DNA of 64,000 nt from Sipunculus nudus (taxonomy: Eukaryota; Annelida; Sipuncula; Golfingiida; Sipunculidae): positions 38,397,901 to 38,461,900 of the forward strand of contig CM049317.1 of assembly GCA_026874595.1 (NCBI GenBank), given 5' to 3'. Under the pieces are notes generated by a model. That model was not told the DNA's origin. It did not search any database and saw only the letters and a program-made list of their open reading frames with translations. The position numbers and the translations under genes were made by a program. Shown piece by piece: positions 34,424 to 46,889 of this stretch. How positions within the stretch are numbered: the first letter of the stretch is position 1; every line of letters begins with the position of its first letter.

Positions 34424-37225
34424 ACGATACTCCAATTACAATACTCCATTCTGACTGAATCACCCATTTACAATACTACATTCTGACTGAAACACCCATA
34501 TAAAATACTCCATTCTGACTGAATCACCTATATAAAATACTCCATTCTGACTGAATCACCCATTTACAATATTCCATTCTGACTGAATCACCCATTTACA
34601 ATACTCAGTTCTGACTGAATCACCCATATAAAATACTCCATTCTGACTGAATCACCCATATAAAATACTCCGATCTGACTAAATCACCCATTTACAATAC
34701 TCCATTCTGACTGAATCACCCATTTACAATACTCAGTTCTGACTGAATCACCCATATAAAATACTCCATTCTGACTGAATCACCCATATAAAATACTCCA
34801 TTTTGACTGAATCACCCATATAAATTACTCCATTCTGACTGAATAACCCATATAAAATACTCCATTCTGACTGAATCACCCATATAAAATACTCCATTCC
34901 GACTGAATCACCCATTTACAATACTCCATTCTGACTGAATCACCCATATAAAATACTCCATTTTGACTGAATCACCCTTATAAATTACTCCATTCTGACT
35001 GAATAACCCATATAAAATACTCCATTCTGACTGAATCACCCATATAAAATACTCCATTCTGACTGAATCACCCATGTTAAATACTCCATTCTGACTGAAT
35101 CACCCGTTTACAATACTCCATTCTGACTGAATAACCCATTTACAATACGCCATTCTGACTGAACAACCCATATACAATACTCCATTCTGACTGAATAACC
35201 CTTTACAATACTCAGTTCTGACTGAATCACCCATTTACAATACTCAGTTCTGACTGAATCACCCATATAAAATACTCCATTCTGACTGAATCACCCATTT
35301 ACAATACTCCATTCTGACTGAATAACCCATTTACAATACTCAGTTCTGACCATATCACCCATTTACAATACTCAGTTCTGACTGAATCACCCATATAAAA
35401 TACTCCATTCTGACTGAATCACCCATTTACAATACTCCATTCTGACTGAATCAACCATATAAAATACTCCATTCTGACTGAATCACCCATTTACAATACT
35501 CCATTCTGACTGAATAACCCATATAAAATACTCCATTCTGACTGAATCACCCATTTACAATACTCAGTTCTGACTGAATAACCTATTTACAATACTCAGT
35601 TCTGACTGAATCACCCATTTACAATACTAAGTTCTGACTATATCACCCATTTACAATACTCCATTCTGACTGAATAACCCATATAAAATACTCCATTCTG
35701 ACTGAATCACCCATGTAAAATACTCCATTCTGACTGAATCACCCGTTTACAATACTCCATTCTGACTGAATACCCATATAAAATACTTTATTCTGACTGA
35801 ATAACCCATATACAATACTCCATTCTGACTGAATAACCCATTTACAATACTCAGTTCTGACTGAATCACCCATATAAAATACTCCATTTTGACTGAATCA
35901 CCCATTAACAATACTCCATTCTGACTGAATAACCCATTTACAATACTCCATTCTGACTGAATCAACCATATAAAATACTCCATTCTGACTGAATCACCCA
36001 TATAAAATACTCCATTCTGACTGAATAACCCATATAAAATACTCCATTTTGACTGAATAACCCATTTACAATACTCCATTCTGACTGAATGACCCATTTA
36101 CAATACGCCATTCTGACTGAATCAACCATATAAAATACTCCATTCTGACTGAATCACCCATATAAAATACTCCATTCTGACTGAATAACCCATATAAAAT
36201 ATTCCATTTTGACTGAATCATCCATTTACAATACGCCATTCTGACTGAATCAACCATATAAAATACTCCATTCTGACTGAATCACCCATATAAAATACTC
36301 CATTCTGACTGAATAACCCATTTACAATACTCAGTTTTGACTGAATCACCCATTTACAATACTCCATTCTGACTGAATCACCAATTTAAAATACTCAGTT
36401 CTGACTGAATCACCCATATAAAATACTCCATTTTGACTGAATCACCCATTTACAATACTCCATACTGACTGAATAACCCATTTACAATACGCCATTCTGA
36501 CTGAATCAACCATATAAAATACTCCATTCTGACTGAATCACCCATATAAAATACTCCATTCTGACTGAATAACCCATATAAAATACTCCATTTTGACTGA
36601 ATAACCCATTTACAATACTCCATTCTGACTGAATAACCCATTTACAATACGCCATTCTGACTGAATCAACCATATAAAATACTCCATTCTGACTGAATCA
36701 CCCATATAAAATACTCCATTCTGACTGAATAACCCATTTACAATACTCAGTTTTGACTGAATCACCCATTTACAATACTCCATTCTGACTGAATCACCAA
36801 TTTACAATACTCAGTTCTGACTGAATCACCCATATAAAATACTCCATTTTGACTGAATCACCCATTTACAATACTCCATTCTGACTGAAAAACCCATTTA
36901 CAATACGCCATTCTGACTGAATCAACCATACAAAATACTCCATTCTGACTGAATCACCCGTATAAAATACTCCATTCTGACTGAATAACCCATATAAAAT
37001 ATTCCATTTTGACTGAATCACCCATTTACAATACTCCATTCTGACTGAATAACCCTTTACAATACGCCATTCTGACTGAATCAACCATATAAAATACTCC
37101 ATTCTGACTGAATCACCCATATAAAATACTCCATTCTGACTGAATAACCCATTTACAATACCCCATTCTGACTGAATAACCCATTTACAATACTCCATTC
37201 TGACTGAATAACCCATTTACAATAT
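34424..37225. repeat. 32-bp minisatellite, about 87 copies
   Basis: The unit is atataaaatactccattctg plus actgaatcaccc, with variants atttacaatactcagttctg, gaataaccc and atacgccattc. Blocks built around atacgccattctgactgaat followed by caacc recur near 36100, 36235, 36490, 36645, 36905 and 37060, so higher-order copies exist. The array ends about 150 bases from the donor of coding exon 1. The minus-strand ORFs of 63-116 codons are repeat-encoded. Confidence 0.97.
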
Positions 37226-37378
37226 GCTCCATTCTTGACAAGTGATAAAGATGATGATGGTCATAATTGTTGCACTTTTTCCATGTCTTTGTAACGCATG
37301 AGACCAGGCATTTCATTTGTTATTATAAATGGGTGATGCTAAATCAAATGATAAAAGATATAGGTATTGTTTATTTAC

Positions 37379-37615
37379 CATCCTAAGGCGAACCCAGAAC
37401 GGGGTACTGGAGAACCGGAGTAGGTCTTCTTTACCCATGCCGGCGTATGGTTTCGTTGCCATGGGTTCAGGTTCGGTCTTACTGAATTCCACTGTGACAT
37501 CATTGAGTTTGGGTTCTTCTCTTGGTGGTGTTGTGGTGGTTTCTTCCTGCGGCTGGCTGAATGACGCCTTTTTCAACAGAACAGGCTCCCCCGAGCTGAA
37601 GCCCTTATTGTCCAT
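37379..37615 (-). CDS. SLC3A1: SLC3A1-like coding exon 1 (cytosolic tail, start)
   Basis: This exon encodes residues 1-79, beginning MDNKGFSSGEPVLLKKASFS and ending KPYAGMGKEDLLRFSSTPFW then VRLRM. It is the cytosolic N-terminal tail just before the membrane helix. The stretch KPYAGMGKEDLLRFSSTPFW looks like the conserved juxtamembrane segment of invertebrate SLC3 proteins. I chose this ATG because it has a good context (AACAATGG) and lies 8 bases after a plausible acceptor (ctaac branch site, then ggatctttttgcag at 37624). If that acceptor is not used, the same frame could start at 37705. The donor ATG followed by gtaaat is phase 0 and joins VCLILFW. Confidence 0.88.
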
Positions 37616-37623
37616 TGTTCCTT
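37616..37623 (-). other. 5' UTR part of the exon carrying the start codon
   Basis: Eight bases (aaggaaca) lie between the inferred 3' splice site at 37624 and the ATG. They imply at least one upstream non-coding exon. Confidence 0.55.
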
Positions 37624-38310
37624 CTGCAAAAAGATCCTTGTTAGCTGCTTGTATAACACTAGACCTTTTTAGCATTTTAGACCTTTTTAATCGTACAAGG
37701 TTCATTTATTTTCTCTAAAAATATACTTACAAAACATTAATCCAAAGGGAAGCGGTATCTGCCTCACAGCGTTTGAAGTGAGAAAAGTCAGATTGTGTAT
37801 TTACGCAGGGCTCTTGTACGTAGTTTTTCCTAGTCCTTTTATGATTCATTGGTAAACGCAAAATTCATGGGTAAACAAAATAACTTTGTCTGTGTTAGTT
37901 TCTTATAGGAGTGCTCATCGGTTCCAAAGTCCATGGGACCAGTAGAGCATTGGTCCCACATAATTTGAAACAGTGGGTTTTCGGAAAACAGGTCCTAGAA
38001 CAATCCGTTCGTCGGTCTCGCGTCATAAGAAACGTTTTATATGAGTTTGCTGTATGGTCAAAGGGCTATGGTTCTAAAACAATTGTTACATTCTAGAGGT
38101 GGCCACTGTCAGAAGAAAAGCGGTTTTGCCACTGTATTATACATGCAGGTACTAGCGGCATAAGTGAAGGGACATTATGTGGACTTAATCTGGGTGTTAT
38201 ATATCCTGTCATGTGGGCGGCGGGATCAGGCCTGATCCGGTATAACCTGTACATGATAGATATCAGTGCATCTCAACTGAACTTACAGTGTACCCGTGGC
38301 CTAGATAACA
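37624..38310 (-). other. probable first intron, single-copy part
   Basis: AT-rich sequence upstream of coding exon 1. A 61-codon plus-strand ORF (37911-38096) has no recognisable feature. Nothing further is seen. Confidence 0.45.
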
Positions 38311-39848
38311 ACGTTTAAACACTCACTGAATCATTTCAAAATAAAGTCATTGCAATTGTGGCAGCTTTCCTGAGAATTTAAATACTTCATGTAAATAAAG
38401 AATATTAAGTAAGGTGACGTACTGTTAATTAGCACCTAGTAAAGCATTATTGTATTGATAAGCTGACATCTGCTTGGAGATTTAAGAACAGCTTTAAATT
38501 TGACTTGATCCGGATCCTAAACAAAATATGTTTTAGTCTCTATACACATTAGGACCAACATCTAAAGTCCCCCACCATTTTACTTACAACAATATGAGAC
38601 AAACACCAATATACCAATCTGCTATTAATTACATTAAACAGATAAACTATAACCAACACCGCATGGCAACCAGGTTAGTATAGCGTGGGATAAAATGGTG
38701 CTAAACAACATATCCATTTTTTGTTTTATATGTACAATAAAATATACCCATAGTTACGACTAAGGAACTTACCTTTCACATAGACATATGGTGTCCCAAA
38801 AGTAAAATAGGGTTGTTAGTTTGAGCTCAGTGACAACAGATAAACAGGTCACGCCTAATGATAAATGCTCCCAGTGCACAGTCATTACATATCCACATGT
38901 GTGCCAGAACTTTGTCCCCTTGATAAAATCTATTGACAGAATAGGTCAAGGGTCCATTTCACCCGTTCGGTAAATTGTTATTGTATTTATGAGTGTAATA
39001 AAATTGATATTATAAATCACAGTACACGTGTCAAGGCTCAGGGTTATGTATAAAACTTTGTATATCATCTATCGGTTTTGCGTTATACAGATGTTGGAAA
39101 TAGGGATTTGCATGTAAATTTGTCTTTCGAACGTTAATGAATAACAACATTAGGATTGAGGTACCCGTTTGATATATCATTTTCAAGAACGCGCTGTACA
39201 TTTCAAGCTGTGTACTGTAGTACCTCTTACCGTCTGTTATACAGGTCCCTCTGTTTTTCTTGATTTTTTTTTTTTTTCTTTCATAAGTACCACAACAAGG
39301 AGTTTACAAGGGGCGCACTAAGACCTCCAGTATTAGAGAGGTTGTCTGAGAGCATATGAAATGAATGTTCATATCTCATGCAGGTGTTAAAGTATAAATA
39401 TGTTTATTTCTGTTTGTGGGTGGTTGCTAAGTCAGATTCACATATTTTAAGAATTTATCAAGTCAATATGCGCATATTAAACACACACATATTGGTGTAT
39501 GTGTGTTTATGGACATGATTCAGGTGCAACAGCTTGATTTGGACATCTTGCAGGATTAAAAAAAAACTCTAGACGGCAGCCTGGTGGTGAGGGGCATTCT
39601 CTGCTAAAGTTAAAGTCGGCCGACACTAAAAAGGCCACAAAAGCGATATGTGGCGGTTTTGAGATACAAGATAAATAGTGTGAAAAATACAGTACGGCTT
39701 TATTAAAATGGATCAGGGGCACAAGGTGCAAAGTCAGTCTTTTTGTGCCATATCATTGTAATTAAACATATTTCCAATTTATTAACTAGACAGACCTATT
39801 CTGCAGCTCTCTTTGTTATGTGACACCCGGCCCGGCGATACAGATGTC
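38311..39848. repeat. segmental duplication, copy A
   Basis: The left copy of a diverged direct duplication. Landmarks are acgtttaaacactc (38311), gtggcagctttcctgagaat (about 38360), cttacctttcacatagac (about 38771), caggtcacgcctaatgataa (about 38847), tatatcattttcaagaacgc (about 39173), and tagtgtgaaaaatacagtac (about 39676). All recur in order in copy B with a few percent divergence. Confidence 0.85.
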
Positions 39849-42160
39849 AACGTTTAAACACTCCCAGAATCGTTTCAAAATAAAGTCATACCAATTGTGG
39901 CAGCTTTCCTGAGAATTTAAATACTTTATATTGTTACCGGTGCCCTTTTATTGTGTGCAGCGGTCTTGCAGATGATTGTTTTATTGTGCACACGGATGTT
40001 CCATGGGTTGTTGGCATTTTGTTTGTGTGCCACGCATAACGCGTGTTGTAACGGCCTCGCCTGGCCGGGTTATTGCATTCTCCATTTAATCCATACTGGT
40101 TGAACTCTCGTTGTCATGCTAGCTTGGGGCTTTCTTGCCTGGCCGAGCCGGGTCGGGCTCACGTGTGGACCCTTGTATGTAGAGACACAGCGTTGTTTGT
40201 CTAGATGATTCCTGTAACGCATGTTTACTGTGTATTATGTCAGAGTCTTTAGATTGTTCGAGAAATAGAAGCTTCTCGGCTTGAGATGAGAAGTTATAAA
40301 TAGGGGGTTGTGTTAAGAGCCGAGAGAGAGGTGAGAGAATATTCCAGCGGACACAGACGTGTGTATGTCAGTTTCTGGGACCTATCCGATTATCCAGTAA
40401 TTTCAGGGATTCTACTATAACTAACACTTTACAATTTAGTGCTGCCTGTCTCAAGTTTACTTTCTGGATTGTTACAAGAGCTTTACATTGGACTGTTATT
40501 CTCCGAGAGAATTCGTGTGAACTTTTTATCCGGCTTATACACGCGGTGTTTCAGCCAGCAGGAACATGCATTACATTTTTTGGGCCAAGTTAGTCAGGGC
40601 ATCCCCTGATTGACACGTGTTTTTTGCTTAGCGTCCTCACGGCCCCACGCGCTATGTTTATGTTGACACCTGTGATCGCGCCTGGGCCACTGTTTTAACA
40701 CTCGTTTACATGAATAAGCAAACGGTTTTAAGGCAATATTTTCTCAGGTACAGATTTATTTAAAAGGTAAAAGCTATTTTTCGTGTTAATTCATCATGCT
40801 TTACAGGTGATTGGGCCCCTTTAACCACCTATCCCTGTTTTGATATATATGTACAATAAATTATACCCACAGTAAAGATTAAAGAACTTACCTTTCACAT
40901 AGACCTACGGTGTCCACACAATAAAATGGGGTTGTAAGTTTGATCTCAGTGACAACAGGTATGCAGGTCACGCCTAATGATAAATGCTCCCAGTGCACAG
41001 TCATTACATATCCACATGTGTGCCAGAACTTTGTCCCTGTGACAATATCTATTGTCAGAATAGGTCAAGGGTCCATTTCACCTGTTCGGCAAATTGTTTT
41101 GTATTTATACGTGTAATAAACTTGATATCATAAATCACAGTGCACGTGTCAAGGTTCAGTGTTATGTATAAAACTTTGTATATCCTCTATTGGTTTTGCG
41201 TAAAACAGATGTTGGATATAGGTATTTGCGTGTAAATTTGTCTATTGAACGTTAATGAATAACAACATTAAGATTGAGGTACCCGTTTGATATATCATTT
41301 TCAAGAACGCGCTGTACATTTCAAGCTGTGTACTGTAGTACCTCTTACCGTCTGTTATACAGGTCCCTCTGTTTTTCTTGATTTTTTTTTTCTTTCATAA
41401 GTACCACAACAAGGAGTTTACAGGGGGCGCACTAAGACCTCCAGTATTAGAGAGGTTGTCTGAGAGCAAATGAAATGAATGTCCATATCTCATGCAGAGT
41501 TTGGGTGTTCAAGTAGTGGTGAGGGGCATTCACTGCTGAAGTGAAAGTCACCGACACTCAAAATTTCACAAAAGCGATATGTGGCGGTTTTGAGACTGGA
41601 CTTCAGTAATTCAGCATACAATTTGTTTTCACAACATTGTTCTTTGTGAAGTAAGGTTCGTTTCCCTACATTGTTTGGCTATGTAACAAAAACAAATGCT
41701 CCTGCAGATACACATTATGAGGAAACAAAAAATAAATAAAACAATAACAAAGTACAAGTGCTGTGAAGAACTGTTTATCTGTTTTAAAGGTTGGTGGAAC
41801 ATGGGAGCATCAGAAGGGAGAAAGAGTGAAGGCGGCCGTCATCGAATAAAGTAAAAATTACGTGATCAACATTATATCATTAAACAAACAATAAAAGAAG
41901 GAGTAAAATGTATGCCTTTTTGGTGCCTGGCACGTAATTTTTACCCGTTTGTATGTATTTTTATTTGTGTTTTTGTCGATATCTGATAAATAGTGTGAAA
42001 AATACAGTACGGCTTTATTAAAAATGGATCAGGGGCACAAGGTGCAAAGCCAGTATTTTTGTACCATATAATTGTAATTAAACATATATCCAATTTATAA
42101 ACTATAGACCGACCTATTCTGCAGCACTTCCTGTTATGTGACACCCGGCCCGGCGATAAA
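39849..42160. repeat. segmental duplication, copy B (with insertions)
   Basis: The right copy of the 38.3-39.8 kb segment. It shares the same ordered landmarks (acgtttaaacactc at about 39850, cttacctttcacatagac at about 40888, tagtgtgaaaaatacagtac at about 41990). It is longer because about 0.9 kb at 39932-40830 replaces about 0.35 kb of copy A, and about 0.2 kb is extra near 41600-41980. The plus-strand end ctcccccccc marks the right boundary region. Confidence 0.8.
39932..40700 (+). mobile_element. LTR-like fossil insertion (solo-LTR candidate)
   Basis: This stretch is absent from copy A of the duplication. It starts TGTTACCGG, carries a TATA box (tataaatagg at about 40295) followed by a purine-rich gagccgagagagaggtgaga, and is GC-richer than its surroundings. 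This resembles the promoter-bearing terminal repeat of a Gypsy-type retroelement. The right boundary is uncertain, and I found no clear target duplication and no internal coding region. I regard it as a tentative solo LTR, younger than the host duplication. Confidence 0.3.
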
Positions 42161-45100
42161 TATGTTTAGACTGGTGTGTCCTCCCCCCCCCCCCCCCCCC
42201 CAAATTTAGAAAATCGGGAAGAATAAACAATCCCATCCAGGCTCTCCAGACATCAAAATAATTGAATATACATTTAATTTGAAAGAAAATTATATTAGTA
42301 GTAGAAAATTTAAATGTATATTTCAAGTCATTTTCTTTGCCCTGCAAAAATTAAACCGGGTGAAATGTTGTCCGACTATATGTCAATGTGCAACCGATGT
42401 GTCATCGGCTTTAAAATTCTTTTGAATTGTATGTGTATGCGCGTGCTCGCGTGCGTGCGTGTGTGAGTGGGGGGGGGGGGGGGTTGAGAGAAAGTCCGAG
42501 ACGTGTGCTGTTTTTTACTGTATGTGAGAGGTATTCATGTAGTGTTTTGGTAGGTGGTCGCCATTGTTTATTTTGACGAGTTCTATAACTCCTATAGTCG
42601 ATGCAATCGTATAATCAATTTTGTAATGTGACCTCTGTTAGAACTATACTTATTTTTTATCATATTTAGAAAGTAACCTTCCTCAGATCAGTAAGACGAA
42701 CATGGACGGAGTACATATAAAAGTATGTTAATTTAATTCAAGTTTCCAATTTTTTGAAGTAATGATGATAGCAAATTATTTTTCTACCATGTGTTCTGCA
42801 CGGGTGAGATCGGAAACAGACGTTCCGGAAGTTTATTTTGTGTCAAATTCCATCATTTGTACTTCTTCACCCCTGCAGCCCACAGTGCTTCAAAACGATT
42901 CATTCAACTTTATTGTCTTCGTGTTGAGGAGTGTCTGTAGATGACGTCACAAAAAGCCCAGTGAACAGTATCCGCGCGGCGCCAGCCCCGGATCAAGGGA
43001 GCGTGGAATCTGTTTGTAACTCTATTTTCAATAGCATTTACTCCAGTACAAACATGTTCTCACATTATCGGCTCATTAAGCCAGAAACACTTTTCATGTT
43101 TTTCCTCTCAATTCGAGAAATCTATTGCACCGACAGACCTTAAGAAAAAATCTAACGCTTGTAATTTTCCCTAGGCTCTACTACGAACCACCCAAAAACT
43201 ATACCCCCGCTTTCTTTTAAATATGAACAGGTCAAAAGATTAATCTGGTCAAAGGTCACCCACAAATATCCAGTTGAACCATTTCTTCAAAACGTAAACA
43301 TAAAAAAATCAGTGTTATAATAGGTCAAATGGTACAGGAGTTTTTATATGAGTTAATAAGGCTACTTATCCGGAATGGCAACACTTTAAGAATCCGCACC
43401 ACTGCAGTGCAGTAACTGGTGCTCCGTACTTTAAATTCTATCTATATTTACACAGAAAAAAACAGTAATCATTAATCTGGTTTTATCTGGCCCAGAGCTC
43501 ATATAGCTAAGTGGCATGATGAGCTGACGCGGTGAATGGGCCAGATCAGGTCTTGTTGCAGGGACAATGGCACTTAGTAGATGTTAGCATTTAAAACGAT
43601 TCCAGGAACTGTAGAGTTATTAATCTGATCAGCTGAAACGCTAGTAATCAAGAGATTTAGTCGGTTTTTTTGACAAATCCCTTGAAAGTATCAATTTGAA
43701 AATCATCGGCCAGTGAGGATGATATTCTAATCCAAACGTGTCCGCACAATCGCTAACTACATGGACTCGGATTTACCAATCACAGGCTTCAGCCTGTATT
43801 TATGATGGAGCCATTTAATCCCTGTGTCATGACGGAGGCGTGGAGGATGACCGGGCCACGATCAGTCTTGTAATATATGCACCGTTGGTTTAATTAACTT
43901 TCGCGTTCATAAATCAGGAAATTATTAAAACAAATTGTATATTTTTTGCGTGCACTTCTATCATGTCAAATGCATTTTAAGATTGAACCCTGTTTGGTTA
44001 TAACAGAGAAACCTTTTTCTAATAACTTACAGGGGTATTTATTATTCAAATCATTACATGGTCGCAGCCACTGATTTCAGGACAAAATCACGGACATTCC
44101 TTGAAGATATACAACGGTGATAATTCTGCAAAGTTGATACACTTTTAAAGTTATTAATAAAGGAATATATAAAAATTCCATTAACATACTCAAATATCAC
44201 GGATCTTACATGTTCACATTTAGTAATATTAATCATGTTAATTGATAAAAGTCACACCGAGACATATCTAAGAATCACAGAAAAATCTAATTACTTGAGT
44301 GTTCAGCTCTATTGGTTGACATGGAGTGTTCTGTTTGACAAAGATTTAAGTGATATTTGTATTACTTATATCTTCATTTACTCTCTTTCAGGTGTACTGT
44401 AATTGTCTACATGGGGCATGTCAGTATCCCTATTAATGACATTTCCTGGTAGCCGTTTTCTTTGTGCTGATAATACCACAAATAGACTTGCTGTTGGTGG
44501 GTCGGGGTGGGTGTGGGGGACTGGAGGTAGACCAGCATGCTGCATGGCCAGCTAGTCCACTCTGCTTCAAAACCCGGGAGGTACCTGCACTGACTGAGAA
44601 AACTCTAGGATATATGAGATAAAGGATAATAATATAGGATATATAAAGGAAATTTATCCTATAAAAGATATAGGATTCTTATCTAATTTATATGACAAAA
44701 GGGCCTGAGCACTGATTCAAGTATATGTATCCCTTGTTATAACACATATGACACTTTTCATCTCCATGTGCATTTGAAATCAATTGTTTTCATATTCATA
44801 TCATACACATCCACAGGCAAATACATATGCAGGCAAACGACCTGTAAACGGCATATTTATTTATATATATATATAAGATACGAATATATATATATTATTA
44901 TTTTTAATTTGAATCAAGTTTTATATCTTCTCTGGCTTTTACTTGGTTTTCACTTTACGCTTTTATGATCAAACTTCACCCTGTTATCGAACAGTAAAGA
45001 TACATTTTACTATTAATTTATTCAAAAAGTACGTGGGATGTATCGACACACATATTTATTACTATTTCAAAGGACTATAAGTCTCAACGTGCTCCCTCCG

Positions 45101-46427
45101 TACATTCCAACATAGTTACTCTATAAACAACAGTTCACCGTCATAAAAATATACATTATTTTAAGGAATAATTTAGAGGTGCATTATTCTTCAAATAAAT
45201 CATATAATGACACGTTCGTGGCGGTGACATTCCTGGGCCGTCGTTTGACATGTTCCGTGGTGTGTGACACGGTCGCAGGCTGCCTTAAGCTATGTACACT
45301 AGTTATATTGCCAGAAGATGATCACATTTACTTAAATGTAAAGCACTGCAGGTCTGTTTATGTTTCTTCCGTTATTCAGTTTTCTGAATTAGGCCTACTA
45401 TATTGCACTTGTGAAATATAAATTCCCTGAGTTTTGAGACAGATTCTTTGCAGAGATCACTTTTCAGAATATTGCCCAGATGTACCTGGGAACAGCTTTG
45501 CATAACTATGGACTGTTCAGCACTGTAGGTCTTTACTTGTGGCCAGTCTCAGATATTACGTAACATGGCTTATGGTAGAGCACAAGGATTATGCCTGTGA
45601 TGTTATATTAGTCACAGCATGGGTGCATCTGGCTCTGTCACCAGCTGGATATAGCTTTACATTCTGCAAAGACTGAGGTGTGCTAATCATGGATGAGCAA
45701 AACAGCACTGGCTAGATTTGAGGACTTCATTAGCAAAGCAAGATGGGATAACGAGCATGGGGCTCATTTGATATATAATTTTATGTACACAACCATGATA
45801 TGGAGCTGACTCCCTCAGTATTTCCTTACCCTTCCCCTTTCAGCTAATTAGCTGATCATCCTGGGCAGGATTAAGCTCTTTGTCAAATTAAAAGTTGTGA
45901 AGTGTGGTGAGCAAGTACTCACTGTCCTCTGGCTATTGCAGCTAGTGATGAGTAGTGTAATTCTAGGCGTACAAGCTTAATAGAAATTGATTGTTTGATG
46001 CACAAGTTTTATTTTATGTTTTCGTATAGCAGCATATGCATATTAAATGTTTAAACAGCAATTATGTTGTTAGCTAAATATCTGAATATGTTGAATTTTT
46101 ACTTTAAATATCTTAAGGAGACACAATGGCAATATTTGATTAATGTATCCCAGTTACTTACATTTCCGGTGATATGGCTGTAAATAATTGAATTTTGATA
46201 AGTGATAATTCTTTAAAATGAGAAAATGCATGGCAATTCTATGACACTCGTCCTTACCTGTGAACAAAACTGGAAATGTCCAACCACCAATTAAACATGA
46301 TCACACTATCTACTCAGATGGTCATTCATTATTAATATCTGATAATAAATCATATTTGTTTTAGTTGGCTTCCCTTTTGGTTGTCCCTTATATTTATTTG
46401 AGGGTTGAATGCAGGCTGACTTTTGGT
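42161..46427. other. AT-rich stretch without recognised genes
   Basis: About 4.3 kb with a poly-C run (42183-42201), a poly-G run (42469-42483) and short TA tracts around 44860-44895. Small ORFs (42762-43143, 45179-45421 and others) show no motif, membrane segment or splice context that I can support. The region may belong to a long first intron of the SLC3 gene or be intergenic. Confidence 0.5.
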
Positions 46428-46625
46428 AAAAATGCGGGGCGGGTGCGGGCTGAAAGCTAAAAATGCGGGGCGGGTGCGGGGCGGGTGCGGGTCGATTTAT
46501 TCTTTATAGGTGCGAGGCGGTGTGGGGCGGGTTTTCGCAACTGCGGGGCGGGGCGGTTGCGGGCTGAAGGTTTGTTTTGCCGGGCGGGTGCGGGCTCTAA
46601 ATTCCGGCCCGCGCAGGGCTCTAAT
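46428..46625. repeat. GC-rich short tandem region, possible transposon end
   Basis: Repeated atgcggggcgggtgcggg and gcgggctgaaag motifs, followed by ggcccgcgcagggctctaat. It contrasts sharply with the AT-rich flanks. The terminal cagggctcta resembles ends of some hAT-type DNA transposons, but I could not find the partner end. Confidence 0.4.
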
Positions 46626-46889
46626 GTACACATTATAACCGAGGCCTGCGTACTATTTGGAGGCGCTTGTTTAAAAACAAATCGCTTACAATTGCAATAG
46701 CTTGTTTGAAAGATGAAAGAAAGTGATACGGTTAGAGGTGAAAGGGAACCATTGTGGAGCTGAATTTAACCTCTAATTTGGTTGGAGTAAGGTAGATGTC
46801 CATGAGGAACACGTCATCTGGTAAAAGGTTACATAGGTAGACGGTCCATGCATGGGGAGCACGTCACCTGGTGTAGAGTTACCAATGTA

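Larger units (their letters stand above)
29..37623 (-). other. SLC3A1: SLC3A1/rBAT-like gene, partial (overall gene span)
   Basis: This is the span of the recognised exons of one minus-strand gene for a type II membrane glycoprotein of the SLC3 family. Such proteins pair through a disulfide with an SLC7 light chain and bring it to the plasma membrane to exchange amino acids. Seven coding exons join with consistent phase into 368 codons plus 2 nt. The order is cytosolic tail, membrane helix, linker Cys106, barrel strands with the DFIPNH motif, B domain with PPNNW, the QPELN motif, then GFRVVG. The B domain argues for the rBAT type over 4F2hc, which lacks it. Family members are roughly 650-700 residues, so about 300 residues lie beyond the left edge. 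One-to-one orthology to vertebrate SLC3A1 is inferred and unproven. The introns are mostly minisatellite. Confidence 0.88.

Noticed and set aside
29-37615. A secreted alpha-amylase or alpha-glucosidase
   Set aside because: The protein has a cytosolic tail and signal anchor with the rBAT-type linker cysteine, and valine at the nucleophile position. That fits a transporter heavy chain.
37616-37705. Upstream in-frame start at 37705 adding 30 residues
   Set aside because: A branch site and acceptor consensus lie between it and the chosen ATG, so this stretch is more likely intron. It is not fully excluded.
46485-46700. 71-codon plus-strand ORF rich in G and R
   Set aside because: It is a translation of the GC-rich repeat region with no other support.
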